A stretch of DNA of 51,947 nucleotides, from positions 8,930-60,876 of the forward strand of contig JAQSDW010000044.1 in assembly GCA_029946105.1 (NCBI GenBank), in the 5' to 3' direction. Shown here piece after piece: positions 7,660-15,469 of this stretch; the first letter of the stretch is position 1, and every line of letters starts with the position of its first letter. The notes under the pieces were generated by a model. It was not told where the DNA came from. It did not search any database and saw nothing but the letters and a program-made list of their open reading frames with translations. The stretch comes from Reyranella sp. (GTDB lineage Bacteria; Pseudomonadota; Alphaproteobacteria; Reyranellales; Reyranellaceae). Made by a program: the position numbers and the translations under genes.

Positions 7660-8580
7660 CTACATCTTGCCCTGATAGATGCTGATGATCTTGTCGAGCA
7701 TGTCGAGCGCATCGGCGCGCGGGCGCTGGAAGGTGTTGCGGCCGATGATCGAGCCGTTGGCGCCACCGTCGCGCAGGCCACGCACTTCGGAGAATAGGCC
7801 TTCCAGGTCCTTGGCTTCACCACCGGAGAACACGACGATGCGGCGGCCGTTGAAGGTCGCCTGCATCACGTGCTTGATGCGCGCCGCCAGCGTCGAGGTG
7901 TCGACCTTGGCCTTCTCGTAGGCGGCCTTGGCCTCGGGCTGCCACAGCACGTTGGTCGGCGGCTTCACCTTGATGATGTGGGCGCCGAGCAGGGCCGCCA
8001 TGTGGGCGGCGTAGGCGCAGACGTCGAGCGCCGTCTCGCCCGCCTTGTCGAGCTTGCCGCCGCGCGGGTACGACCACATGACAACAGCGAGGCCGACTGA
8101 CTTGGCCTCCTCCGCCATCTCGCGGATCTCTTCCATCAACTCGTACTGGTCTTCCGAGCCCGGATAGATCGTGAAGCCGATCGCGGAGCAGCCGAGCTTC
8201 AGCGCGTCCATCACCGAGGCGGTGACCGCCTGGTCCTTGTTGGTCGAGAGCGAGTTGGCGCTGTTGACCTTGAGGATGGTCGGGATCGCACCGGCGAAGG
8301 TGTCGGCACCGGCCTCGAGCGGGCCGAGGGGCGCCGCATAGGCGTTCAGGCCGGCGTCGATGGCGAGCTGGTAGTGATAGTGGGGATCGTAGGCGTCCGG
8401 GTTGGGAGCGAAGGAGCGGGCGGGGCCGTGCTCGAAACCCTGGTCGACCGGCAGGATCACCACCTTGCCCGAACCGCCCAGGCGGCCGTGCATCAGGATA
8501 CGCGCGAGGTTGCCCTTGGTGCCGGGATTGTCACTCTCGTAGTTGTCGAGGATCTTCTTGACGGTGCGGGTGATCTTCAC
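7660..8580 (-). CDS. Class I fructose-bisphosphate aldolase (DhnA/archaeal type)
   Basis: A 306-residue TIM-barrel aldolase of the DhnA-type class I family, which cleaves fructose 1,6-bisphosphate by a Schiff-base mechanism. Family elements are VILPVDQGFEHGP (residues 41-53), the catalytic-lysine strand HIIKVKPP (Lys204 or Lys206), VVFSGGEAKD, and GGANGSIIGRNTFQRP for phosphate binding. It starts at GTG 8580 with GGGAG 7 nt upstream. The gene is monocistronic, with its own terminator. It sits near gap and tkt but is not in the same operon. A related 2-amino-3,7-dideoxy-heptulosonate synthase is less likely, given the extent of the aldolase-like motifs. Confidence 0.88.
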   Translation of the reverse strand: MKITRTVKKILDNYESDNPGTKGNLARILMHGRLGGSGKVVILPVDQGFEHGPARSFAPNPDAYDPHYHYQLAIDAGLNAYAAPLGPLEAGADTFAGAIPTILKVNSANSLSTNKDQAVTASVMDALKLGCSAIGFTIYPGSEDQYELMEEIREMAEEAKSVGLAVVMWSYPRGGKLDKAGETALDVCAYAAHMAALLGAHIIKVKPPTNVLWQPEAKAAYEKAKVDTSTLAARIKHVMQATFNGRRIVVFSGGEAKDLEGLFSEVRGLRDGGANGSIIGRNTFQRPRADALDMLDKIISIYQGKM

Positions 8581-8765
8581 GTCCGGACTCCCATTTGATC
8601 CATTTTTGCCTGACCGCGCCGGTGATAGCGGTGCCGGAGGGCCGGTTCAAGTCCCGGAGTGTTCGACTACCCGCCACGTCGTTGACCCCGACGCGGAGCT
8701 GTGGACAGGTTGAGGCCGCCCCTCCAGGCCACAACGCGGCTGGCGAAACGGATAAGGAAGTGTCG

Positions 8766-10076
8766 GTGCAGCCTCAATCGCCAGTGTCGTTCGCGGCGCG
8801 CCTGCCGTTCTTCTTTGGTTGGGTGCTCATCGTGGTCGCCTTCCTGACCGTGGCGGTGAGCGTGACTGCCCGCACTGCCTTCTCGCTGATGTTTCCGCCC
8901 ATCGTCGACGAGTTTGGCTGGGATCGCGGCCTGGCGGCCGGCGCGTTTTCCTTCGGTTTCCTGGTGTCCGCCGTGATCAGCCCGGTCGTCGGCCGCGTCA
9001 TGGACAGGCGCGGACCGCGCTTCGTGATCGAGATCGGTGTCGTGCTGATGGCAGCGGGCTTGCTCGGTGCCACGATGATCGGCGCGCCGTGGCAACTCTA
9101 CGCCACGCTCGGCCTGCTGGTTGGGGCGGGCGCTAACTGCATGAGCTTCTCGGTGCAGTCCCAGTATCTGCCGAACTGGTTCGTGCGCCGCCGTGCGCTC
9201 GCGATCGGGCTTGCGTTTTCCGGAGTGGGAGTCGGCGCGATCCTGATCCTGCCGTGGCTGCAGTCCATCATCCTGACGGAAGGCTGGCGCAGCGCCTGCT
9301 GGGCGCTCGGCCTGATGACGCTTTGCGTGCTGTTGCCGATCAACCTGATCGTGACCAAGCGGCCGCAGGATCTCGGCTTGCTGCCCGACGGTGCGAAGGA
9401 AGCCGGCGCCGCTGCCGCGCGCCGGGCGGCGGCCATCGTCGATCCGCATTGGGCCGCGATCGAGTGGACCGTCGCCAAGGCGATCCGCACACGCCGTTTC
9501 TGGTGGCTCTGTATCGGCTTCTTCTGCGGGGGTTATGCCTGGTACGCCGTCCAGGTCCACCAGACGAAGTACCTCGTCGAGATCGGCTTCAGCCCGATGG
9601 AGGCGGCGTGGTCGTTGGGCCTCGTGGCGATGGTGGGTATTCCGGGTCAAATCCTGCTCGGAGCCCTGTCCGATCGCATCGGCCGCGAGATTGTCTGGAC
9701 CATCGCCGCGGCAGGGTTCGCGATCTGCTACGCAGCCTTGCTGGCCCTTGCTGCCGGGCCCTCGCAATCGCTGCTTTATCTCATGGTCCTGTCGCAGGGC
9801 ATGCTGGGATATTCTTTCACGAGCCTGATCGGTGCGGTGGTGGCCGAGATCTTCGAAGGCCCGCATTTCGGCTCGATCTTCAGCCTGATCATGGTCTCGC
9901 TGCTGGTCGGTGGCGCGGTCGGACCTTGGGTGACCGGTGTGCTGTACGACATCGAGGGCACCTACACCGTGGCATTCGTCGTGGCGTTGTGCTTCAGCGT
10001 GCTGGGCGCTGCCTCGATCTGGTTCGCGGCGCCCGGCAAGGTCCGCATGGTCGCCGGGCGCGCGGCCAGATCCTGA
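8766..10076 (+). CDS. MFS transporter, monocarboxylate/oxalate-formate-like
   Basis: A 436-residue major facilitator with twelve predicted membrane segments in two halves joined by a cytoplasmic loop (PDGAKEAGAAAARRAAAIVD region). The loop motif GRVMDRRGPR follows helix 2, and the equivalent in the second half is GALSDRIGRE. The sequence resembles the oxalate/formate antiporter-like branch that carries small carboxylates; the substrate cannot be read from sequence. GTG at 8766 is chosen because AAGGAA lies 6 nt upstream; GTG at 8760 is too close to that site. It converges on the PuuE-like operon with only 15 bp between stops, so it is not part of that operon. Confidence 0.85.
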   Translation: MQPQSPVSFAARLPFFFGWVLIVVAFLTVAVSVTARTAFSLMFPPIVDEFGWDRGLAAGAFSFGFLVSAVISPVVGRVMDRRGPRFVIEIGVVLMAAGLLGATMIGAPWQLYATLGLLVGAGANCMSFSVQSQYLPNWFVRRRALAIGLAFSGVGVGAILILPWLQSIILTEGWRSACWALGLMTLCVLLPINLIVTKRPQDLGLLPDGAKEAGAAAARRAAAIVDPHWAAIEWTVAKAIRTRRFWWLCIGFFCGGYAWYAVQVHQTKYLVEIGFSPMEAAWSLGLVAMVGIPGQILLGALSDRIGREIVWTIAAAGFAICYAALLALAAGPSQSLLYLMVLSQGMLGYSFTSLIGAVVAEIFEGPHFGSIFSLIMVSLLVGGAVGPWVTGVLYDIEGTYTVAFVVALCFSVLGAASIWFAAPGKVRMVAGRAARS

Positions 10077-10091
10077 ATGAGGACCTGAACG

Positions 10092-11015
10092 CTACTCGTT
10101 CAGACCCTTGCCGTTGTAGGGGTGCGTTGCCTTCCAGTGCTTGGCGATGTCGATGCGGCGGGTCACCCAGACGCCATGGTGCTTCTGGACGTAATCCAGG
10201 AACCGCCAAAGGCCCGCTATCCGGCCGGGATGACCGATCAGCCGCATGTGCAGGCCCACTGACATCATTTTGGGGGCCGTCGCACCCTCCTTGTAGAGCA
10301 CGTCGAAGGCGTCGCGGACGAGGCTGTACCACTGGTCGGAATGGACCATGCCGGCGGCGTACTTGCCGTCGTTGTTGGTGAGCGAATAGGGCACGATCAG
10401 GTGCGGCTTGCCCTCGACGGTTTGCCAAAACGGCAGTTCCTCGCCGTAGTAATCCGAATCGTAGGTAAAGCCGCCTTCCTCGACCAGCAGGCGGCGCGTG
10501 TTGACGCTGGGGCCATAGCGGCAATACCAGCCGGCCGGGCGGTCGCCGACCGTCTGTTTCAGGGATTTGACCGCCTTCTGGATATGCTCGCGTTCCTCGG
10601 CTTCGCTCAGCTGGAAATGACGCACCCAGCGCCAGCCGTGGCAGCAGACGTCGAAAGCCGCCTTGCGAATGGCTTCCGCCGCCAGCTTGTTGCGCTCCAG
10701 CGCGAGGGCGCAACCGAACACGGTGAGTGGCATCCCACGTTCCTGGAAGGCGCGCATGACGCGCCAGAAGCCGACGCGGCTGCCGAACTCGAACATGCTC
10801 TCGCCGGCGAGGTCGCGGCCCTGCATACCGACCGACGAGGTCGAGGATTCGGTGAGGCCGGTCTCGGTATAGCCCTCGCCGTCCTGCATGGAGGGCTCCG
10901 AGCCTTCCTCGTAGTTCATGACGAAGTTGATCGCGATCCGGGCCCCGCCCGGCCATTTCGGATCGGGTGGGTTGGGGCCATAGCCCACGAGGTCGCGCGT
11001 CGGTTGCCAGCTCAT
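10092..11015 (-). CDS. PuuE-like polysaccharide deacetylase-fold amidohydrolase (copy 1)
   Basis: A 307-residue protein of the NodB/polysaccharide deacetylase fold, closest in pattern to the PuuE branch known as cofactor-free allantoinase. PuuE-like elements are FVMNYEEGSEPSMQDGEG, EFGSRVGFWR, FDVCCHGWRWVRH, and GLHMRLIGHPGRIAGL. The canonical GWYTGRTGPNTRR is replaced by GWYCRYGPSVNTRR and the following acidic segment reads YDSDYYGEELPFW, so the substrate may differ from allantoin. AAGGAG lies 6 nt before the ATG at 11015. The start overlaps the stop of the upstream 111-residue orphan (ATGA), implying translational coupling. Last gene of the potABCD-allA operon. Confidence 0.85.
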   Translation of the reverse strand: MSWQPTRDLVGYGPNPPDPKWPGGARIAINFVMNYEEGSEPSMQDGEGYTETGLTESSTSSVGMQGRDLAGESMFEFGSRVGFWRVMRAFQERGMPLTVFGCALALERNKLAAEAIRKAAFDVCCHGWRWVRHFQLSEAEEREHIQKAVKSLKQTVGDRPAGWYCRYGPSVNTRRLLVEEGGFTYDSDYYGEELPFWQTVEGKPHLIVPYSLTNNDGKYAAGMVHSDQWYSLVRDAFDVLYKEGATAPKMMSVGLHMRLIGHPGRIAGLWRFLDYVQKHHGVWVTRRIDIAKHWKATHPYNGKGLNE

Positions 11016-11347
11016 GTCGGTCTCCTTACCAGCTCGGCGCCCATCTGCCGGGCGATGTCGGCGATCTTGTCATTGTGTTCGGCCATCGAAATCGTGCGCA
11101 CGCCGGCGCGCAGGCAGGCCAGCGCGTAGCCCGGCGTGTCGCCGCAATCGACGATCAGGGTGAAAGCCACATCGGGGAATTCCTCGCGCGCCCGATCCTG
11201 GAGCGCCGCCAGATAACCGGCGCCATAGGTTGCGGCCGAGTTCTCCGGGGTCAGTAGAACCGGCGATTGTTTGGTGTCCCGTGCAGCCGTCAGCGCAGCC
11301 TTCATCTGCCGCCAGTCCCGTACCACCAATGATCCGCCCGCTGTCAT
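11012..11347 (-). CDS. Orphan 111-residue protein between two PuuE-like genes
   Basis: I do not recognise a named family. The protein is soluble with no signal peptide or membrane segment. It reads as alternating alpha/beta, with a conserved-looking core VAFTLIVDCGDTPGYALA then CLRAGVRTISM, reminiscent of a single beta-alpha unit of a TIM barrel such as class II aldolases, but too short for a full barrel. It starts at the ATG at 11347, 11 bp after the stop of PuuE-like copy 2, and its stop overlaps the start of copy 1. This tight placement suggests co-production with the two deacetylases, perhaps as a subunit or an accessory enzyme. Function unknown. Confidence 0.75.
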   Translation of the reverse strand: MTAGGSLVVRDWRQMKAALTAARDTKQSPVLLTPENSAATYGAGYLAALQDRAREEFPDVAFTLIVDCGDTPGYALACLRAGVRTISMAEHNDKIADIARQMGAELVRRPT

Positions 11348-11358
11348 GGCGGGCGATA

Positions 11359-12282
11359 CTACTCATTCAGACCCTTGCCCGGATAGGGATGGGTCTTGAT
11401 CCAGTGCCGGGCAATGTCGACGCGGCGAGTGACCCAGACGCCCGAATGCTTCTGGATATGGTCGAGGAGGCGCGCCAGGCCGGCGGCACGCGCCGGATGG
11501 CCGATCAGGCGCATGTGCAGGCCGACCGACATCATCTTCGGCGCGGTGGCGCCCTCGTGATAGAGCATGTCGAAAGCGTCTCGCACGAAGGAGAACCATT
11601 GGTCCGACGTGCCGATGGCGGCGCCGAACTGGCCGTCGTTGTTGGTGACGGAATAGGGCACGACGAGCTGCGCCTTGCCGTCGACGGTGAGCCAGAAGGG
11701 AAGCTCGTCGCCGTAATAGTCGGAATCGTAGAGGAAGCCGCCTTCCTCAACGACCAGGCGGCGCGTGTTCACGCCAGGTCCATAGCGGCAGTACCAGCCC
11801 AGCGGGCGCTCGCCGGTCATCTTCTGGATGGCGGCGATGGCCTTGCGGATGTGGTCGCGCTCCGTGGCCTCGTCCAGTTCGTAGTGCTTGATCCACCGCC
11901 AGCCGTGCGAGCAGACGTCAAAGCCCGACTTTGCGATGGCGGCGGATGCTTCGGGATTGCGCTCCAGGGCGAGGCCGCAGCCGAAGATCGTCATCGGCAG
12001 GTCGCGCTCCTGGAAAAGTCGCATCAACCGCCAGAAACCGACGCGGCTGCCGTATTCGAACAAGCCTTCGGCGGCGAGGTCGCGGCCTTGGATGGACTGG
12101 CCCATGCGCGAGGCATCGCTGAGGCCGATCTCGGTGTGGCCCTCGCCATCCTGCATGGAAGGCTCCGAGCCTTCCTCGTAGTTCATCACGAAGTTCACCG
12201 CGATACGTGCGCCGTTGGGCCACTTTGGATCCGGTGGGTTGGCGCCGTAGCCGATGAAGTCGCGGCGAACGTCGTAAGGCAT
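11359..12282 (-). CDS. PuuE-like polysaccharide deacetylase-fold amidohydrolase (copy 2)
   Basis: A second 307-residue PuuE-like protein, aligning along its whole length with copy 1. It shares FVMNYEEGSEPSMQDGEG, EYGSRVGFWRLMR, FDVCSHGWRWIKH, YDSDYYGDELPFW and GLHMRLIGHPARAAGL, and also carries the variant GWYCRYGPGVNTRR instead of the PuuE consensus. Differences cluster around the segment TEIGLSDASRMGQSI, where copy 1 has TETGLTESSTSSVGM, and these may tune specificity. GGAG lies 8 nt before the ATG at 12282. It follows allA by 14 bp. Tandem, same-length paralogues suggest gene duplication with divergence, or a heteromeric enzyme. Confidence 0.87.
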   Translation of the reverse strand: MPYDVRRDFIGYGANPPDPKWPNGARIAVNFVMNYEEGSEPSMQDGEGHTEIGLSDASRMGQSIQGRDLAAEGLFEYGSRVGFWRLMRLFQERDLPMTIFGCGLALERNPEASAAIAKSGFDVCSHGWRWIKHYELDEATERDHIRKAIAAIQKMTGERPLGWYCRYGPGVNTRRLVVEEGGFLYDSDYYGDELPFWLTVDGKAQLVVPYSVTNNDGQFGAAIGTSDQWFSFVRDAFDMLYHEGATAPKMMSVGLHMRLIGHPARAAGLARLLDHIQKHSGVWVTRRVDIARHWIKTHPYPGKGLNE

Positions 12283-12296
12283 CGCAGGTTCTCCGG

Positions 12297-12770
12297 TCAG
12301 GGAATGCGGATGGTGAAGGGCCGTACCGGCACGAATTCCTCGTCGCCCTTGCCGCCGTCGCGCCACATGAAGACGGCGAAGCGGCCAGGCCGGTCGAGCA
12401 CGGTGAGGCCGTGGTGCCAGGTGTTGGCGCGGTAGGTGACGCCCTGCTTGCCGGTGGCGATGAAGGCCGTGACGCCCGCGAGATCTGGGCCGCCTGCCGT
12501 GGCATGTGGCGCCACGACGATCAGCCAACGGCCGACGTCGAGCGGCATGAAGGTCTGCGAAGAAAATTCGTGGCGCTCCAGCAGGTCGGCCTTCAAGGGC
12601 CGGTCCGCGGTCTCGACCTTCAGGCTGACCGAGAGGCTCGCGTGAGCGGTGGGACGCAGATTGCCCAGGGCATCCTCGTAGTAGGTGCGGCCGGCGACGT
12701 CGGGCACGTCGATCACGTCGCCGAACGGCGCGAAGGCTTCCTGGGTCAAGGGCTGCGGGGTGATTTCCAT
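12297..12770 (-). CDS. allA: Ureidoglycolate lyase family protein
   Basis: A 157-residue cupin-like protein of the AllA family, which splits ureidoglycolate into glyoxylate and urea at the end of purine ureide breakdown. Family features are the N-terminal PLTQEAFAPFGDVID, RHEFSSQTFMPLD with the conserved Ser-Gln-Thr, and ANTWHHGL, which contains the active-site His residues. GGGAG lies 7 nt before the ATG at 12770. It sits between the transporter genes and the PuuE-like genes, which supports a ureide-type substrate for the operon, although no allantoate amidohydrolase is present. Confidence 0.9.
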   Translation of the reverse strand: MEITPQPLTQEAFAPFGDVIDVPDVAGRTYYEDALGNLRPTAHASLSVSLKVETADRPLKADLLERHEFSSQTFMPLDVGRWLIVVAPHATAGGPDLAGVTAFIATGKQGVTYRANTWHHGLTVLDRPGRFAVFMWRDGGKGDEEFVPVRPFTIRIP

Positions 12771-12781
12771 GATGACTCTCC

Positions 12782-13603
12782 CTATTCGCGCATGCGGCGG
12801 GTGAGGCCCACCGTCCATTCCATGACCAGCATCAGCAGGAAGGCGGCGGTGATCAACACACCCGACACGGCGGCAATCCGGGGATCGAGCGTCGATTCCA
12901 TCATGCCCCACATGCGGATCGGCAGCATGTCGGTCCGCGCGGTCGAGAGGAAGAGCGAGACCGGCACATTGTCGATCGAGGCCATGAAGGCCAGGAAGGC
13001 GCCGGCGAAGATGCCGGGCGCGATCAGCGGCAGGGTCACGCGGCGCAGCGTGTAGAGCCAACTCGCTCCCAGGCTCTGCGAGGAGTCGTTCAGCGCCGGA
13101 TCGAGTTGCGAGAGGCTGGCGGCAGTCGTGCGCAGAATGAACGGCACCGTCACGATCATGTGCCCGGCGATGATCAGGTTCAGAGACGGCCTGAACCCGA
13201 TCAACGTGAAGTACATCAATGCCGCCAGTCCGAAGGTGAGACCGGGCAGCACTAGCGGCGACATGAAGAAGCCGTCGGCAACGCGCGCGAGCCTGTTGCG
13301 GCTGCGGGCCAGGCCCAAAGCGGCAAGCGAGCCGAACAGGACTCCGAACGCGGTCGACCAGGCCGCGACCTCGAGCGAGTTCAGGACGGCGCGGTGGATC
13401 TGGCGTGACTTCGAGGGATCGAACAGCGCCTCGTACCATTGCAGCGAGAAGCCGGTCGGCGGGAATTTGAGCGAGCGGCCTTCGGTGAACGAGGTGCTCA
13501 GCACGATCACCACCGGCGCCACGATGATCAGCAATGCCAGTGCGGCCAGCGTGCCGATCACGAGGCCATAGGAAAGGTCGCCGAGGCTGTGCCGCCTACC
13601 CAT
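12782..13603 (-). CDS. ABC transporter permease, PotC-like
   Basis: A 273-residue inner membrane permease with six predicted helices, of the polyamine/opine/Fe family (binding-protein-dependent type). The cytoplasmic ATPase-contact loop reads SSQSLGASWLYTLRRVTLPL, a normal EAA-type motif. It pairs with the upstream permease, whose 3' end it overlaps by 8 bp, so the two subunits are probably made in equal amounts. The imported compound is not evident from sequence; the downstream allA and PuuE-like genes suggest a ureide or another small amide. Confidence 0.9.
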   Translation of the reverse strand: MGRRHSLGDLSYGLVIGTLAALALLIIVAPVVIVLSTSFTEGRSLKFPPTGFSLQWYEALFDPSKSRQIHRAVLNSLEVAAWSTAFGVLFGSLAALGLARSRNRLARVADGFFMSPLVLPGLTFGLAALMYFTLIGFRPSLNLIIAGHMIVTVPFILRTTAASLSQLDPALNDSSQSLGASWLYTLRRVTLPLIAPGIFAGAFLAFMASIDNVPVSLFLSTARTDMLPIRMWGMMESTLDPRIAAVSGVLITAAFLLMLVMEWTVGLTRRMRE

Positions 13604-14435
13604 GGACGTACCCGCCCGAGCGGCGGCCGAGCCAGGAGAGGGCGCTCACGACGGTGAGCACGGAGATCAGCAGCGCGATCGAGACCACGGCGGCGAACGG
13701 CCAGTTGAAGACGACCAGGGACTGCTGCCAGATCAGCAGCGGCAGGTAGATGAGCCGCACGCCGCCGATCACGGTCTGGGAGATGAAGGCCGTGGTCGAG
13801 CTCGCAAAGACCAGCAGGCAACCCGCCACCAGTCCGGGCATGCTGAGCGGCACGATGACGGTGAAGAGCGTGCGCCAGCGCGAAGCGCCGAGTGCCGCAG
13901 AGGCGTCGCGCAGGTTCGGGTCGAGGCGCGACATCACGCTGATCAGCGGCAGCAGCATCAGAGGCATCTCGATCTGGGTCAGCGAGATCACGAGGCCGAG
14001 CTCGGTCTGCAGCAGGCGCAGAGGCTCGGAGATGATGCCGAGGGAGAGCAGGAGCTGATTCACGACGCCCTCGCGGCCGAGCACCACGATCCAGGCGAAA
14101 GTGCGGACGACGACGGACAGCAGGAGCGGCATCACGATGACGAAGATCAGCACCTTCTGCAGGCGCGGCGGCGCGTCGAGGTAGACCAGCGCCAGCGGGT
14201 AGCCGACCAGGATGGTCGCACAAACCGTCTTGACGCCGAGCAACATCGTGTCGGCGATCACCTTGTAGCTGAAGGGGTCGCCGTAGAACTTCACCCATTG
14301 GGCGAAGCCCGGCTGCGTGATCTTGTCGTCGCTGAAGAAGCTGACGCCGACCAGCATGAGGAGCGGCGCCAGGAAGATCGCGGCGAAGGCGAGGGCGAGT
14401 GGCAGCGTGAGCTGCCACTCGGCCAGTTTGTTCAC
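13596..14435 (-). CDS. ABC transporter permease, PotB-like
   Basis: A 279-residue permease partner with about six transmembrane helices. The EAA loop reads ASAALGASRWRTLFTVIVPL. It begins at GTG 14435, whose last bases overlap the stop of the binding-protein gene (GTGA), with AAGGA about 10 nt upstream inside the binding-protein gene. This is the usual PotB position in a binding protein, PotB, PotC arrangement. The C-terminal tail ends SWLGRRSGGYVHG. Confidence 0.9.
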   Translation of the reverse strand: MNKLAEWQLTLPLALAFAAIFLAPLLMLVGVSFFSDDKITQPGFAQWVKFYGDPFSYKVIADTMLLGVKTVCATILVGYPLALVYLDAPPRLQKVLIFVIVMPLLLSVVVRTFAWIVVLGREGVVNQLLLSLGIISEPLRLLQTELGLVISLTQIEMPLMLLPLISVMSRLDPNLRDASAALGASRWRTLFTVIVPLSMPGLVAGCLLVFASSTTAFISQTVIGGVRLIYLPLLIWQQSLVVFNWPFAAVVSIALLISVLTVVSALSWLGRRSGGYVHG

Positions 14436-15451
14436 TTCGCCATTTCCTTGTTGAACTTCTCGATCCAGCCAGCGCGCAGCGGGTTGATCTTTGACCAGTC
14501 GTGCTGGATGTAGGTCGACATCTCGTCGAGGTTGGTCATCGGCAGCGACGGCGGCAGCACGACTTGCTTGTTCACCGGGATGAAGTTGTGCGGCGGCTGG
14601 ACGAGCGCGTCGCCGACGGCCTTGCTGACGACGGTGTCGAAGTACTTGTAGGCATTGTCGGCTTCGGCGGCGCCCTTGGCGATGTGCATGGTGGTGAAGA
14701 AGGCCACCGCGCCACTAGCGGGCTTGACGAATTCGATGTCGACGCCGCGGCTCTTGAGGATCGCGACCGTCTGGATGTTGGTGTAGGTGATGTCGCACTG
14801 GCCCTGCTGCAGCAGGCCGGGCATGGCGGCGGGATTGCCGACCGCGGCGATCTTGGGCAGCACCTTCTTCAGCTCGACGAGAGCAGGCTCGACGTTGGTC
14901 TCCGAGCCGCCGAACGCCTTGGCGATCTCGATCAGCGACACGGTGCCGAAGGTGGTCTGGAAGCCGGTGATGCCGAGCCGCGACACCCAGGGATCGCTCA
15001 GCAAGTCCTTCCATCCCGTGGGCTTGGGCAGTTTCTTGGGATTGTAGCCGATGCCCACCACCTGGGCTCCGACGCAGATGCCCCATTCGTCGATCATGCC
15101 GGCCGGCAGATTGGGGGCGTTGCTGATCTTCCTGCCGTCGAATTTCTCGAACAGGCCGCCTTCGATGCCGGTGATGCGCGGACCAGGATCGAGCACGAAG
15201 GCGTCGAATGGCGGAGCACCGCGGGCGGCCCTCACCTTGGCGATCTGGTCGACCGCGAACAGCGGCTGCAGCTCGAGGTCGACGTCGTAGGCCTTCTTGA
15301 GTGCCGGCGCGACGACGGAGCGGTAGGCGTCTTCCCAACTTCCGGGATAGGTCGCGGCCGTGACGATGCCCTTGGCGTGGGCAAGCGAAGGGAGGAGCGA
15401 GGTACCGCCGAGCGCCGTGGCGCCGGCGAGCAGGGATCTGCGATTGAACAT
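14432..15451 (-). CDS. ABC transporter periplasmic binding protein, PotD/iron-type
   Basis: A 339-residue extracytoplasmic solute-binding protein. The N-terminus MFNRRSLLAGATALGGTS has a twin-arginine-like motif (RRSLLAG) and cleaves near LAHAKG, so export is probably by Tat. The mature domain begins with TAATYPGSWEDAYRSVV and contains the two-lobe signatures VVGIGYNPKKL and CDITYTNIQT, typical of the spermidine/putrescine/iron group. The binding pocket cannot be assigned to a ligand by eye. It lies between the ATPase gene (18 bp upstream) and the PotB-like gene (overlapping). Confidence 0.9.
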   Translation of the reverse strand: MFNRRSLLAGATALGGTSLLPSLAHAKGIVTAATYPGSWEDAYRSVVAPALKKAYDVDLELQPLFAVDQIAKVRAARGAPPFDAFVLDPGPRITGIEGGLFEKFDGRKISNAPNLPAGMIDEWGICVGAQVVGIGYNPKKLPKPTGWKDLLSDPWVSRLGITGFQTTFGTVSLIEIAKAFGGSETNVEPALVELKKVLPKIAAVGNPAAMPGLLQQGQCDITYTNIQTVAILKSRGVDIEFVKPASGAVAFFTTMHIAKGAAEADNAYKYFDTVVSKAVGDALVQPPHNFIPVNKQVVLPPSLPMTNLDEMSTYIQHDWSKINPLRAGWIEKFNKEMAK

Positions 15452-15469
15452 GGAACAATCTCCGTGGTT

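Noticed and set aside
11012..11347. Considered as a degraded fragment of a larger aldolase gene
   Set aside because: The frame is intact, and the coupled start and stop overlaps at the boundaries argue for a genuine small gene.
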